A stretch of DNA of 64,000 nucleotides, taken from contig OX031060.1 in the NCBI GenBank assembly GCA_943736015.1, positions 2,314,001 through 2,378,000 of the forward strand. Direction: 5' to 3'. The notes below the pieces were generated by a model that worked only from the letters and a program-made list of their open reading frames with translations, was not told the DNA's origin and made no database searches. This DNA is from Tridacna crocea. Taxonomy: Eukaryota; Mollusca; Bivalvia; Cardiida; Cardiidae. How positions within the stretch are numbered: the first letter of the stretch is position 1; each line of letters starts with the position of its first letter. Positions 36,885 to 46,440 of the stretch are shown here, piece after piece. The position numbers and the translations under genes are program-made.

Positions 36885-37109
36885 CTCTGTACCAAACGAC
36901 AAAATTTTAGACCTGTCCAAATTGAAAGCCTTTGCAGACGACAAAATAATTGTCACTCAACAATTGAAACATAACTTTTGAAGGAGTAGAAAACATTGTT
37001 GGCAAAGGAGAAAATGCTGGTTACCAGCATTTTCTCCTTTTCCCACTGTTTTCAAAAGGTTTTTTTTCCCTGGGTCTTTAAAAGTCTGGATTTTGAGATA
37101 TAGAATTAA
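36881..37109 (+). mobile_element. TTAA-A MITE, full-length, abutting
   Basis: TTAACTCTGTACCAAACGAC to a decayed right end GATATAGAATTAA; the hairpin is nearly perfect. Confidence 0.85.
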
Positions 37110-37181
37110 GGCCCCTTAATTAATCATATATTGTTGGTAGCTGTTCAATGTGTCCTGCAATATATATACTGTAGGTTTCAG

Positions 37182-37410
37182 TTAACCCTTTACCCCATAA
37201 GGCATTTCCATGGTATCTCTAATTGACCTTAAATAACAGCAAGGATGAAGCTGTTTCTTATGTGTATATGACACCTTTTGATAGCATAGAAAACATTGTG
37301 ACAAAAGGTGAAATTGCTTGTGACACGCAATTTCACCTTTTGTCACAATGTTTTCCAAAGGCCCCTACAAGCAGTGCATAGAAATGAGTATCTATGGAGT
37401 AAAGGGTTTA
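37182..37410 (+). mobile_element. TTAA-C MITE, full-length (matched GTGACA variant)
   Basis: TTAACCCTTTACCCCATAAG to GGAGTAAAGGGTTTA. The arms read GTGACAAAAGGTGAAATTGC and CACCTTTTGTCAC, a compensated change relative to the copy at 29447 (GTGGCA/TGCCAC). Confidence 0.88.
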
Positions 37411-37460
37411 GGAAAGGTGTTTTATGAGAACTCAGAATGTAATTGTTAGTGTCTATTTAC

Positions 37461-37639
37461 ATTAGTTCAACATTTACCAAACAATCACATTTTCATGAGC
37501 CAATAGAAGAGGCCTTTTAAAACAGTGGGAAAAGGAAAAATAATTCTGGTTACCAGCATTTTCTCCTTTTCCCACAATGTTTTCAAAAAGCTTCTTTCTC
37601 AGGGTGGTTAAAAGTCGGGATTGTTGGGTAAAGGGTTAA
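37461..37639. repeat. snapback TTAA-A element with two identical ends
   Basis: ACATTTACCAAACAATCACA at the left and GTCGGGATTGTTGGGTAAAG at the right are both the GGGATTG end, around GGTTACCAGCATTTTCTCC. It is the same architecture as 11091-11268. Confidence 0.65.
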
Positions 37640-37823
37640 GAGTTAAAAGATTTGTTTCATCTTATGTCACAATATTTTATGAAACATATCTTTTTCATGT
37701 TTTATCAATCACAATTCCATTCTCTTTTTTCACCAATATCTTAAATTTTGAACATCATAGACCTCTGAGAAATCCATATGTATACTAACTCTACTAATTC
37801 TGCAATACAGGCCTGAGTTCATG

Positions 37824-38051
37824 TTAACCCATTACCAGACAACAATATTATAGACTGGTCCAAATTGAAAGCATTTGCAGACGACAAAATAAAAGTGACT
37901 GAAAATTTGAAATTTGTTTTGTGAAGGGTAGAAAACATTGTGGGAAAAGGAAAAAATGCTGGTTACCAGCATTTTCTCCTTTTCCCCCAATGTTTTCTAA
38001 AGGCTTCTTTCTCAGGGGCGTCAAAAGTAGGATTGTGTGGTAATGGGTTAA
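37824..38051 (+). mobile_element. TTAA-A MITE, full-length
   Basis: TTAACCCATTACCAGACAAC to GTGTGGTAATGGGTTAA; hairpin with two single-base mismatches. Confidence 0.88.
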
Positions 38052-38057
38052 GATGGG

Positions 38058-38242
38058 TTAAGAAAGAAGGCTTCCAATTTTTTTAATCATTGTGGGAACA
38101 AGGGCTAAATACTGATAAACATTGTTTTCTTCCCAACCAGAGACAAGTACTGACATTTTAGATATATATGTATCTAGGTTGTTGTCTGCAAATTCCTTTA
38201 GTTTTGATGTGTCTAAAATTTTTGATGTCTGGTAAAAGGTTG
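38058..38242 (-). repeat. degenerate TTAA-A copy
   Basis: AGAAAGAAGGCTTCCAATTT, TTGTTGTCTGCAAATTCCTT and GTCTGGTAAAAGGTTGC. The hairpin is scrambled. Confidence 0.5.
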
Positions 38243-38267
38243 CACATTGTGACTATAGGGCTGTTTA

Positions 38268-38480
38268 TTCAACTCAACACCAAATGGCAAAATTTCAGAC
38301 TGCTCCAAATTGACGGCGTTTGCAGACGGCAATTCACATTTAGTTTAAATGATGAGTTTGATAGGATAGAAAAGCATTAGTTGGAAAGGGGAAGATACTG
38401 GTTACCAGAGTTTTCCTCTTTACAAACATGTTTTCAAAAGGCTTCTCTCTCAGGGTCATTAAAACTCTGAACTTTGAGAA
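38268..38480 (+). repeat. degenerate TTAA-A MITE
   Basis: AACTCAACACCAAATGGCAA, GGCGTTTGCAGACGGCAATT and GGCTTCTCTCTCAGGGTCAT; the right end is lost. Confidence 0.6.
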
Positions 38481-38533
38481 ATTGTCAGCGGAATGATTGG
38501 TTTATTTACTACACAGGCATAAAGAGCTCTTAC

Positions 38534-38762
38534 TTAACCCATTACCACACAATCCCTACTTTTGACGCCCCTGAGAAAGAAGCCATTAGAAAACATTGTG
38601 GGAAAAGGAAAAAATGCTGGTAACCAGCATTTTCTCCTTTTCCCACAATTTTTTCTACCCTTCACAAAACAAATTTCAAATTTTCATTCACTTTTATTTT
38701 GTCATCTGCAAATGCTTCCAATTTAGACCAGTCTAAAATTTTGTCGTTTGGTAATCAGTTAA
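38534..38762 (-). mobile_element. TTAA-A MITE, full-length
   Basis: 229 bp, TTAACCCATTACCACACAAT to TTTGGTAATCAGTTAA; hairpin nearly perfect. Confidence 0.9.
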
Positions 38763-38939
38763 GTCTTAGGCAGCTATGTGCCACTCACTGACCTTGTGCA
38801 CGTAGTGCGCAGTCTGATCTTGGATTTACACTATGGGATAGGATATATTTCCTCCAAAAATACCAGCAATATATCAGCTTGACAATTAGCAGGACAAGGG
38901 TTAATTTGTAATCGTGACCCTGACTATATTTCTCTAAGC

Positions 38940-39180
38940 CTACTGGTGTATCTTTTCAATATCATATTCATATCATATTTTACCGTATCTAACACCAAGT
39001 CTTTTAAGATTATTCATATCTTACTCTTTCTTTTTTTATCCATTTTATCTTTATTTTACTCTTTTTTATCGATTTCTCTATTTGGATCTACCTTGTCTCG
39101 TCCAATCTTGCCATTCATTTTATCGGAGATCAGTATTTGAGTCATTATTCCATCGTTTTACATAGTCTTTTCATTTCTTT
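38940..39180. repeat. pyrimidine-rich low-complexity tract
   Basis: Stretch dominated by T and C (CTTTCTTTTTTTATCC, TTTATTTTACTCTTTTTTAT). No coding or repeat-family signature. Confidence 0.5.
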
Positions 39181-39185
39181 TCCTG

Positions 39186-39425
39186 TAAGCCCATCTGGGT
39201 AGCGTGGTGGTTAACGTATGTGACTTTGGTACCTGGTGTGTGCGAGTTTGATACCTGATTGAGGCAAACATCCTTATTGCTGATTTTTCACCTGTCATAC
39301 TTGAGAGAAAAATATTCAGTGACCAGGAAAGAAGGTTGTGCAAGTACTGGTGTAAGAGAGCTGGGACACACATGCATAGGTACATTGACCGCCATTATGT
39401 AACCCAAGCTGTTTGAAATGGTGTT
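39186..39425 (+). mobile_element. tRNA-derived SINE, nearly full copy
   Basis: An A-box-like GGTAGCGTGGTGGTTAACG and a B-box-like GAGTTTGATACCTGATTG lie about 45 bases apart, as in RNA polymerase III tRNA promoters. A body shared with 33793-33967 follows (TTGAGGCAAACATCC, GTACTGGTGTAAGAGAGC). The tail runs into a TTAA-C element. Confidence 0.68.
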
Positions 39426-39652
39426 AACCCTTTACCCTAAAAGGCATTTCTATAGTATCTCTAATTGACCCTAAATAACAGCAAGGATGAAGCTGTTTCT
39501 TATGCGTATATGACACCTTTTGATAATATATAAAACATTGTTGCAAAAGATGAAATTGCTCGTCACGAGCAATTTCACCTTTTGCCACAATGTTTTCCAA
39601 AGGCTCCTACAAGCAATGCGTAAAAATGAGTATCTATGGAGTAAAGGGTTAA
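39424..39652 (+). mobile_element. TTAA-C MITE, full-length
   Basis: 229 bp, TTAACCCTTTACCCTAAAAG to GGAGTAAAGGGTTAA. The core GAAATTGCTCGTCACGAGCA is intact; the left arm carries two unmatched changes (GTTGCAAAAGATG). Confidence 0.88.
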
Positions 39653-39962
39653 ACTCAAATACAATCCTGTCTTTTCCCGTGAGGAAAATAAGTGCTAAAG
39701 GCACATTTAGTGCATAAGTAAAAAACTAATTCACTTTTTAAGGATGCCTCAATTTACCATATTACGGTAGCTTTGGAAACAAACTAGGCAGTAGAGAACT
39801 TTGAAGATGTTTTTGTAAATATGGATCATTTAATAATTATTTACTTAAAAATTAGTACGCGGAAAAATATCGAAGCAAAATGATTGGCTGCTTATTATTG
39901 GATTATCTGTGTTTGCTTCAATATGTTCATGTATGGTTTGCTGCTTGAAAGAAGGCAATCTG

Positions 39963-40080
39963 TTTACACTTTACCAATTGACAAAATTTGGGGCACTGGT
40001 CCCGATAGAAAGGATTTGCAGACGACAAGTTAAAGGATACCCAAATCGTGGGATTTGTGTTAGACAAGAAAGAAAGCATT
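39963..40080 (+). repeat. TTAA-A left half interrupted by palindromes
   Basis: CTTTACCAATTGACAAAATT, GCACTGGTCCCGATAGAAAG and TTGCAGACGACAAGTTAAAG. The copy stops where the 75-bp palindromes begin. Confidence 0.6.
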
Positions 40081-40082
40081 TC

Positions 40083-40233
40083 GATAGATGAGTGCAACAC
40101 TATTCTAAGTGTCTGTACATTGTACAGGCACTTAGAATAGTGTTGCATCCACCTATCGATAGGTGAGTGCAACACTATTCTAAGTGCCTGTACAATGTAC
40201 AGGCACTTAGAATAGTGTTGCACTCGCCTATCG
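40083..40233. mobile_element. two tandem 75-bp perfect-type palindromes
   Basis: Each unit (40083-40157 and 40159-40233) runs GATAG(A/G)TGAGTGCAACAC, CTATTCTAAGTG, CTGTACA(T/A)TGTACAG and back as the inverse. Both are almost complete palindromes, and the junction ACCTATCGATAGGT is itself palindromic. It may be a compact palindromic MITE present as a tandem dimer. Confidence 0.82.
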
Positions 40234-40234
40234 A

Positions 40235-40463
40235 TTTACTCTTTACCACACAATCACAACTTTTAATGACCTTGAGAAAAAAGCCTTTTGAAAACATTGT
40301 AGGAAAAGGAGAAAATGCTGGTAGCCAGCATTTTCTCCTATTCCCACAATGTTTTCTACCTTTCCCAAAGCAATCCCCAATTTATGAACCTTATCTATTT
40401 TGTTGTCTGCTAATGCTTTCAATTTGGACAAGTCTACAGTTTTGTTGTTTGGTACAGAGTTAA
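40235..40463 (-). repeat. TTAA-A MITE
   Basis: TTACTCTTTACCACACAATC to TTTGGTACAGAGTTAA; hairpin tip GCTGGTAGCCAGC with matched arms. Confidence 0.83.
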
Positions 40464-40494
40464 AGACATCTTTGAAAGTATTTCCTCCTTTTCT

Positions 40495-40611
40495 TAGATT
40501 GTTTGTTACTCTTGCAAAGACAATTTCATCATTCAAGCCATATCCCATGTTTATGCTGCAAATGCTTGAATTAAGAAAGCCCAAAATTTCGTAATCTTGT
40601 AAAGGGTTAGA
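40495..40611 (-). repeat. degenerate TTAA-family half
   Basis: TATGCTGCAAATGCTTGAAT, CCAAAATTTCGTAATCTTG and TAAAGGGTTAG; no hairpin. Confidence 0.45.
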
Positions 40612-40644
40612 AAAAAATCTCTTCATTTAGAAAAGCTTGACTTG

Positions 40645-40712
40645 GATATTTCAATTGTTATTTGCAAGTGCTTTAAAATTGGACAAGTCTAAAATTCTCT
40701 CGTCTACTGAAG
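40645..40712 (-). repeat. TTAA-family outer-end fragment
   Basis: TTTGCAAGTGCTTTAAAATT and GGACAAGTCTAAAATTCTCT; it runs into the next copy. Confidence 0.5.
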
Positions 40713-40918
40713 CCTTTCCCAAACGCCAAATTTTGGACCAGACCGAACTTAAAGCATTTTGCAGATGACAAATTGACAGTTGTTTAAAAGATGATTTTTC
40801 TATATGATAGGGTAGAAAACATTGTAGGAAAAGGAGAAAATGCTGGTTACCCACAATGTTTTCAAAAGGCTTCTATTCCTTACCTGTAAAAACCAGGGCT
40901 TGTTTGGGAAAGGGTTAA
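40709..40918 (+). repeat. TTAA A/B hybrid with half hairpin
   Basis: The left end CCTTTCCCAAACGCCAAATT is B-like, the arm GGAGAAAATGCTGGTTACCC is A-like, and the right end AACCAGGGCTTGTTTGGGAA is B-like. The right arm is deleted except CCACAATGTTTTC, which suggests recombination between subfamilies. Confidence 0.7.
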
Positions 40919-41164
40919 GAGTTAATCCAGATTGTTGTGTATTTAGGAGTTTTGACAATTTCTATATTTAACACTCTAGGGGATTTAATTTTATTTATTT
41001 ATAAGCAATAGTGATACATGTATTTTTGTTATTGGGGAAGCATATGGTTTTTGTTTCATTTTGAAGCATTCATCACCATTCATGTTACATCACCAGTTTT
41101 TGGTATTTTGTCTGGTCTTTCCTTCATTCATTGCAAGCAGGAAAGGTTCAGTGGTTGTGGCATC

Positions 41165-41396
41165 TTAACTCTTTACCAAAGGACAAAAATTTGGATTAGT
41201 CAAAATTGAAAGCATAAATGTTGTAGATGACATATTAAATGTGAATCAAAAATTGAAATTTGATTTGAGATGGTTTGAAAACGTTGAGGGAAAAGGAGAA
41301 AATGCTAGTTACCAGCATTTTCTCCTTTTCCCACAATGTTTTCTAAAGGCTACTTTCTTAGAGTCTTTAAGTCAGTATTGTGTGGTAAAGGATTAA
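41165..41396 (+). mobile_element. TTAA-A MITE, full-length
   Basis: TTAACTCTTTACCAAAGGAC to GTGTGGTAAAGGATTAA; hairpin tip GCTAGTTACCAGC. Confidence 0.82.
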
Positions 41397-42248
41397 ACCA
41401 ATAGCAGGAAGTGAAGGAAAGGCCCGACCAAGTTATGTAATCCCTAACATATTGCTTATAGTTTTCGTTCATTTTCTTTGCATATCCCTTGATCCACCGT
41501 AAGTTACATGTTACTAGCCAAACCATATCCAAGCAAACAAATATAAGTAGGAACAAAGAAAAAGGAAATATTGTGACAAATAGAAGTAATTACTTTGGAT
41601 GAGAAAATACTTCATTTGTTACATTGACTCCAGGAAGTTGTAAATACATGTATAAGGTGGATTATTTATGAGGGATAATTTTCGCATCATTAATTTGTGT
41701 TTCTAATCTACTCCTTATGCTAAGCAGGAGACATTTTTCACCTTGCAGCAATCCTCTTTTGAGAATATTATGGAAAAAGGAGAAATTTTTGGCATCATTT
41801 AATCGTTCATTTTCAATGTTTTCACTTGACATATCACAGACATTGTAAATCGTATTTTCTTTTAACGCATTTCAAATGAGCGTCATACAAGCTCATTTTA
41901 TAACTGCCAAGAACAAGTGCATATAAAAAAAAAGATATTTGCCATAATTATGAATCTGCTTAAAAGTTATTCTAGTCATTTTGTGTGTCATCATCATCAA
42001 GGGGACAGAGCTTTTTGAAATTTTGTTTAAAGATTTATTTGTTATTTATCACATTACCACACATGTTTTAAGCATACTATCTTTCAATCACAATAGTTCT
42101 TACACACATTTTATTCTAATTTTGAGATGTTCATTACAAATTTATTAATCATTATTTGTTTACATTTCTTTTATTATTGAACCATTAGATAAATAATCTT
42201 AGCAAAGAGCTCTTATTTTAATCAGTTTTACATGAAGTCACCTGTATT
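41397..42248. other. no gene seen; one faint MITE trace
   Basis: AT-rich. TTTTGAGAATATTATGGAAA and AAGGAGAAATTTTTGGCATC around 41755-41800 may be a decayed TTAA-family core. Nothing else is recognised. Confidence 0.35.
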
Positions 42249-42435
42249 CAGAGCTCTAGATAGAGGGAGCGATTTTGATTTTAAAATTAGAAATATTTGT
42301 TTTTCCTCCAAACTGTATTTTATGGGTACTCATTAGAATCGTCTCTATGAGACGATTCTAATGAGTACCCACAACATAGGATTTGAAAGAGATATAATGG
42401 GTTTAGATTAGCCCACCCCTTATCTGGAGCTCTGT
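42249..42435. mobile_element. palindromic MITE family E, copy 2
   Basis: CAGAGCTCTAGATAGAGGG and CCTTATCTGGAGCTCTG at the ends. The centre is GGGTACTCATTAGAATCGTC facing GACGATTCTAATGAGTACCC, a perfect 20-base arm. Confidence 0.82.
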
Positions 42436-42650
42436 GTTTATGTAGGGTTTTTGGGACTTCTTTCCTTCCCCCCCCATACACTTTTTATAAATTGAGTGGT
42501 TCTATTTTATTAAAATTTCTAAATGCACACGTTTTATATGTTTAATGAAGAACTTTCAAGACATAATGTGATTAAAAGATTCTGACATTGTTAGTGTTTG
42601 CTTTATCAAATTTGTTCAGAGATAAATGTTACAAAACCAGAAGCTTGTGA

Positions 42651-42886
42651 ACACTTTACCAAACAACAAAATCTTAAATAAGTCCAGTCTGAAAGTATTT
42701 ACAGACGACATTTTAAATGCAGCTCAAATCTTCGGATTTGATTTTGAATATGCAGAAAAACATTTTGGACAAAGCAGAAAATACTGATTACCAGCATTTT
42801 CTCCTTTTCCCTCAATAATTTCAAGAGGATTCTTCCTCAGCATTGTTAAAATTTGTGACAGTGTCAGATAGTGTGGTGAAGGTAAC
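42651..42886 (+). repeat. degenerate TTAA-A MITE in block 1
   Basis: CACTTTACCAAACAACAAAA, AGCAGAAAATACTGATTACC, GATAGTGTGGTGAAGGTAA. Its duplicate is at 56427-56663. Confidence 0.65.
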
Positions 42887-42905
42887 ACTTTTATAAGAGC
42901 CAGTG

Positions 42906-43131
42906 TTCTTTACCACATAATCCAGACTTTTAACAACCCTGAGACGCAGGCCTCTTCATTTTGAAAACATTGTTGGAAAAGGAAAAAATGCTGGTAACCA
43001 GCATTTTCTACTTTACCCACAATGTTTTCTACCCTTTCAAACAAAAATTTCCTATATTTTGCAACAAGTAGTTAGTTGTGTAGAATTTCTTTTCAATTTG
43101 AAACATATTTTGTTGTTTGGTAAAGAATTAC
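42906..43131 (-). repeat. degenerate TTAA-A MITE in block 1
   Basis: CTTTACCACATAATCCAGAC, hairpin AAAAAATGCTGGTAACCAGC, GTTTGGTAAAGAATTA. Its duplicate is at about 56934-57153. Confidence 0.7.
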
Positions 43132-43647
43132 AATAAGATGTGAATTTTTTATTCATTGTACCCCTTTGTAACCCATTACTGTGCCATGTATATAGGAAAA
43201 AGATATTTATATCCTGTACATATTGTGGCGAGTCAAAATGACTGACTACTATAAATAGTTTTACCTTTGTATTCATGAGCCTGTGCGGTAGCTTTCCTTT
43301 CTACCCTGTAAATTGAAACCATTTTGAGGGGAAAAAAAAAATGCTCCTATTGAGCGCTTTATCCAGTGGACATTTTCATTTTATTTCTGCACTTTTAGCT
43401 AGACTCCTAAAGTGTAGAAAAGTCTAAATCAACAATATGGGACAGTTGTTGTCTAATGACTATGTGAATGTAAAGTTGTTTCTACAAATACTCGTATATA
43501 GGTGTATGGTATGTTAGAGAAGTGTTGCTAAACTGTATGTGCAAGATGAGTTTTTCTATACTTAGAAAGTATGTCATTATAGAACATGTGTAAATCTAAT
43601 TCAAATTAAGATTACTAAGGAAAAAACAACAACACTTTTTTAGAGCA

Positions 43648-43877
43648 TTAACTTTTTACCACATGGCAAAATTTTAGATTAGTTCTAAAGTGAAAGCATT
43701 TGCATACTATGAATTAAATGTTGCTTAAATGACTGAATTTTGTCTTTGATAGGGAAGAAAACATTGTTGGAAAAGGAGAAAATGCTGGTTACAAGCAGTT
43801 TCTCCTTTTCCCACAATGTTTTCTGAAGCCTTCTTCAGGGTCTTTAAGATTCGGGATTGTGTGGTAAAGGGCTAAAC
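43648..43877 (+). repeat. TTAA-A MITE in block 1
   Basis: TTAACTTTTTACCACATGGC to TGTGGTAAAGGGCTAA, hairpin GGAGAAAATGCTGGTTACAA. Its duplicate is at about 57665-57895. Confidence 0.72.
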
Positions 43878-44056
43878 AAGGTTATCTCAGTTATTCATTG
43901 TTTACTAAACAATCCTATATTTTAACCATTCCAAGGAAGAAAACTTTTCTAACAGAGTTGCTGAAAGGAAAAAAAAATTATTACAAGTATTTTTTTCCTG
44001 TTCCCATAATGTTGTCTATCAGTTTGGGGGAAAATCTTACCATTTGAGCCAGATTT

Positions 44057-44130
44057 GATTTTTTAGCCCACCTGAGCATAACGAGCTCAAGGGAAGCTTT
44101 TAGGATCGATTTCGTTATATGTCTGGTCAC
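44057..44130. repeat. CCCACCTGAGCATAACGAGC repeat head in block 1
   Basis: TTTAGCCCACCTGAGCATAA and CGAGCTCAAGGGAAGCTTTT resemble the head of array 2 at 60031. The sequence after it does not continue as satellite. Confidence 0.5.
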
Positions 44131-44484
44131 TATTAACATCATTTATCTGTAAAAAGAACTTGTACAATTTTTGCTGCACATATGCACTTTGTTTCAGACA
44201 TTTCTTCTTAGTTTCATTTTCTTTATACTCATGTAGTTTTAACAACTGTATGTTTAGTACTGAATGGGTTACTAGATCTCATTTTTTGTGTGAATTTTTT
44301 TTGTAAACATCTAAAAAATTGTAAATCTTGTAACAAATGAGCCCTGTGAAAAGGGAGCTTAATGCATCTGCAAATAGTATTGACCCATGTCAGCCCGGGC
44401 ATCAGCACAGGCCAACATGGATCGAAACTTTCTGCTATTTGTCAATTTTCTGAATGTCACAGGACCATTATGGACTCAATTTTA

Positions 44485-44550
44485 TGTGATGTCTTGCTTG
44501 ATGTAAATGCATTGAAATTATGTGATGTCTTGCTTGATGTAAATGCATCA
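44485..44550 (+). repeat. 36-bp direct repeat in block 1
   Basis: TGTGATGTCTTGCTTGATGT followed by AAATGCAT occurs at 44485 and again at 44521. The pair is repeated in block 2 at 58853 and 58889. Confidence 0.8.
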
Positions 44551-44741
44551 CGCTATTGTATAAGCTCCTCTTTGTTGTAGCATGGCTCAAATACATTTTA
44601 AAAGTATTTCTTTAACCCTTTACCAAACAATCCCAAATTTTGACTACTCTTAGGAAAAGAGCTTTTAAAAACAGTGTTGGAAAAGAAATTTTGTCTTTTT
44701 CCTTCAAAGTTTTTCAACCCTGTGCAAGAGAAACCCCACTA

Positions 44742-44970
44742 TTTAGCTCTTTACCACAAACTCAGAGTTTTAATGACCCTGAGGATGAAAACCTTTAGAA
44801 AACATTGTCAGATAAAGGAGAAAATGTATGCAGCATTTTCTCCTTTTTCCCACAATGCTTTTTACCCTCTCTAAGACAATTTTCTCCATATGAGCCTCAT
44901 AAAAGAAAAACTTTATTTGTTTGCAACTGCTTTCAATTTTGATCAATTAAACATTTTGTTGTTTGGTGAA
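44742..44970 (-). repeat. TTAA-A MITE, shortened hairpin, block 1
   Basis: AGCTCTTTACCACAAACTCA to TTTGGTGAAGAG; core GGAGAAAATGTATGCAGCAT. The copy in block 2 starts near 59119. Confidence 0.65.
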
Positions 44971-46440
44971 GAGAATACATTTAATTTGTTTTCTTAAAGA
45001 TGCGTCTTAAATATTGTCATATGATATAATATTTAATAATGTTAGCTAATAATGAAACTCATCCTGTACATGTAGTTATTATATTATTACTGTGTTCAAC
45101 ATTTTTATCATGTCATCACAACAACTTCATAAAGTGTGGTGAATAAAAAAGGAATTCTCATTATAAAAAATGATTTTGTTTTATTTCAGTTGTCCATTTA
45201 AATAGTGGATTTTTTGTTTAATCAATCCTTTACCAAACAATCAAAGGTTTTATAGGCATAGTGGGAAAAGAGGATAAACGTCTCCTCCAAAACATTTGGG
45301 CCAATTTGGACCATACTTGGCAGGAATATTTCACGTGAGGTCCTCTTTAAAGATGTTCACAGAATTTTATTTCATCTGAAACTCTGGTTGCCATGGCAAT
45401 CAACTGGAATTTTCCAAGAAAATCTTCTCTGAAACCACTGGTCAGATTTTGAAATAATTCTGCAGATAGTTCCTTGGGTGATCCTTTTCAAAAATTGTTC
45501 CCGAAATTTTGATCCATCGAAATACATGGAAAGATAATTTCTTTGGGTGAGCCTTGTCAAAAGCTGTTCCCGAAATTTCGATCTCTCGAAAAACATGGCC
45601 GTAGTGGAGGGGGAGAAGCACTCTTTGCGTCTAGCTTTGTCAACAGTTCTTTAAACAGCTTCTCCTCCAAAGCAACTGGGCCAATTTGGACCAAACATGG
45701 CTGGAAAATATATCTTGCGAGGCCCTCTTTAAAGACTCTTCACAGAATTTGATTTCATCTAGGTCCCTGGTTGCCATGGCCACCAAATGGAATTTTCCAA
45801 GAATTTCTTTCTTCCTCTGAAACAACTGGGCCAATTTGAACCAAACTTGGCTGGAATATATACCCTGCGAGCTCCTCGTTAAAGACTCTTCACAGAATTT
45901 GATTTTATGTAAAACTTTGGTTGCCATTGCCACTAAATGGAATTTTCCAAGAAATTCTTAAAACTCTTCTCTGAAACCGCTGGTCAGATTTTGAAATAAT
46001 TTTACAGAAACTGCCTTGGGTGACCTTTTTCAAAATTTGTTCGCGAAATTTTGATCCATTCAATAACATGGCCTTGGTAAAAGGGGGCGGTCTTTGCATC
46101 CAGCGGTGTCAGCAATTCTTTAAAAATCTTCTCTAAAATGCCAGTCAGATTATGTAATAATTTCACATATAATTTCCTTTGGTGACCCTTTTCGAAAAGT
46201 GTACCCGAAATTTCGATCTCTCGAAAAACATGGCCGTGGTGGAGGGGGAGGAGGACTCTTTGCGTCCATTTGTGTCAACATTTCTTTAAACTTCTCCCCC
46301 AAAACAAATGGGCCAATTTGAACCAAAATTGCCTGGAATATTCCTTGCGAGGTCCTCTTTAAAGATTGTTCACAGAATTTGATTTCATCTGAAACTTTGG
46401 TTGCTATGGCAACCAAATGGAATTTTGCAACAAATTCTTT

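Larger units (their letters stand above)
42645..45250. repeat. segmental duplication block 1
   Basis: From TTGTGAACACTTTACCAAAC through TTTACCAAACAATC, the sequence and order match 56422-59625. Block 2 carries two extra segments (about 56680-56930 and 57959-58311). The blocks flank satellite array 1 as direct repeats. They contain degenerate TTAA-family copies but no gene. Confidence 0.88.

Noticed and set aside
2256-41396. Recurrent frames reading like RKKPFENTVGKGENAGNQHF
   Set aside because: These are translations of the TTAA-A hairpin and its flanks, in either orientation. They track MITE copies, not genes.
1-42600. Regularly recurring palindromic repeats as a CRISPR-like array
   Set aside because: The unit is ~229 bp with TTAA duplications and irregular spacing in an intron-containing eukaryotic gene, so it is a MITE family.
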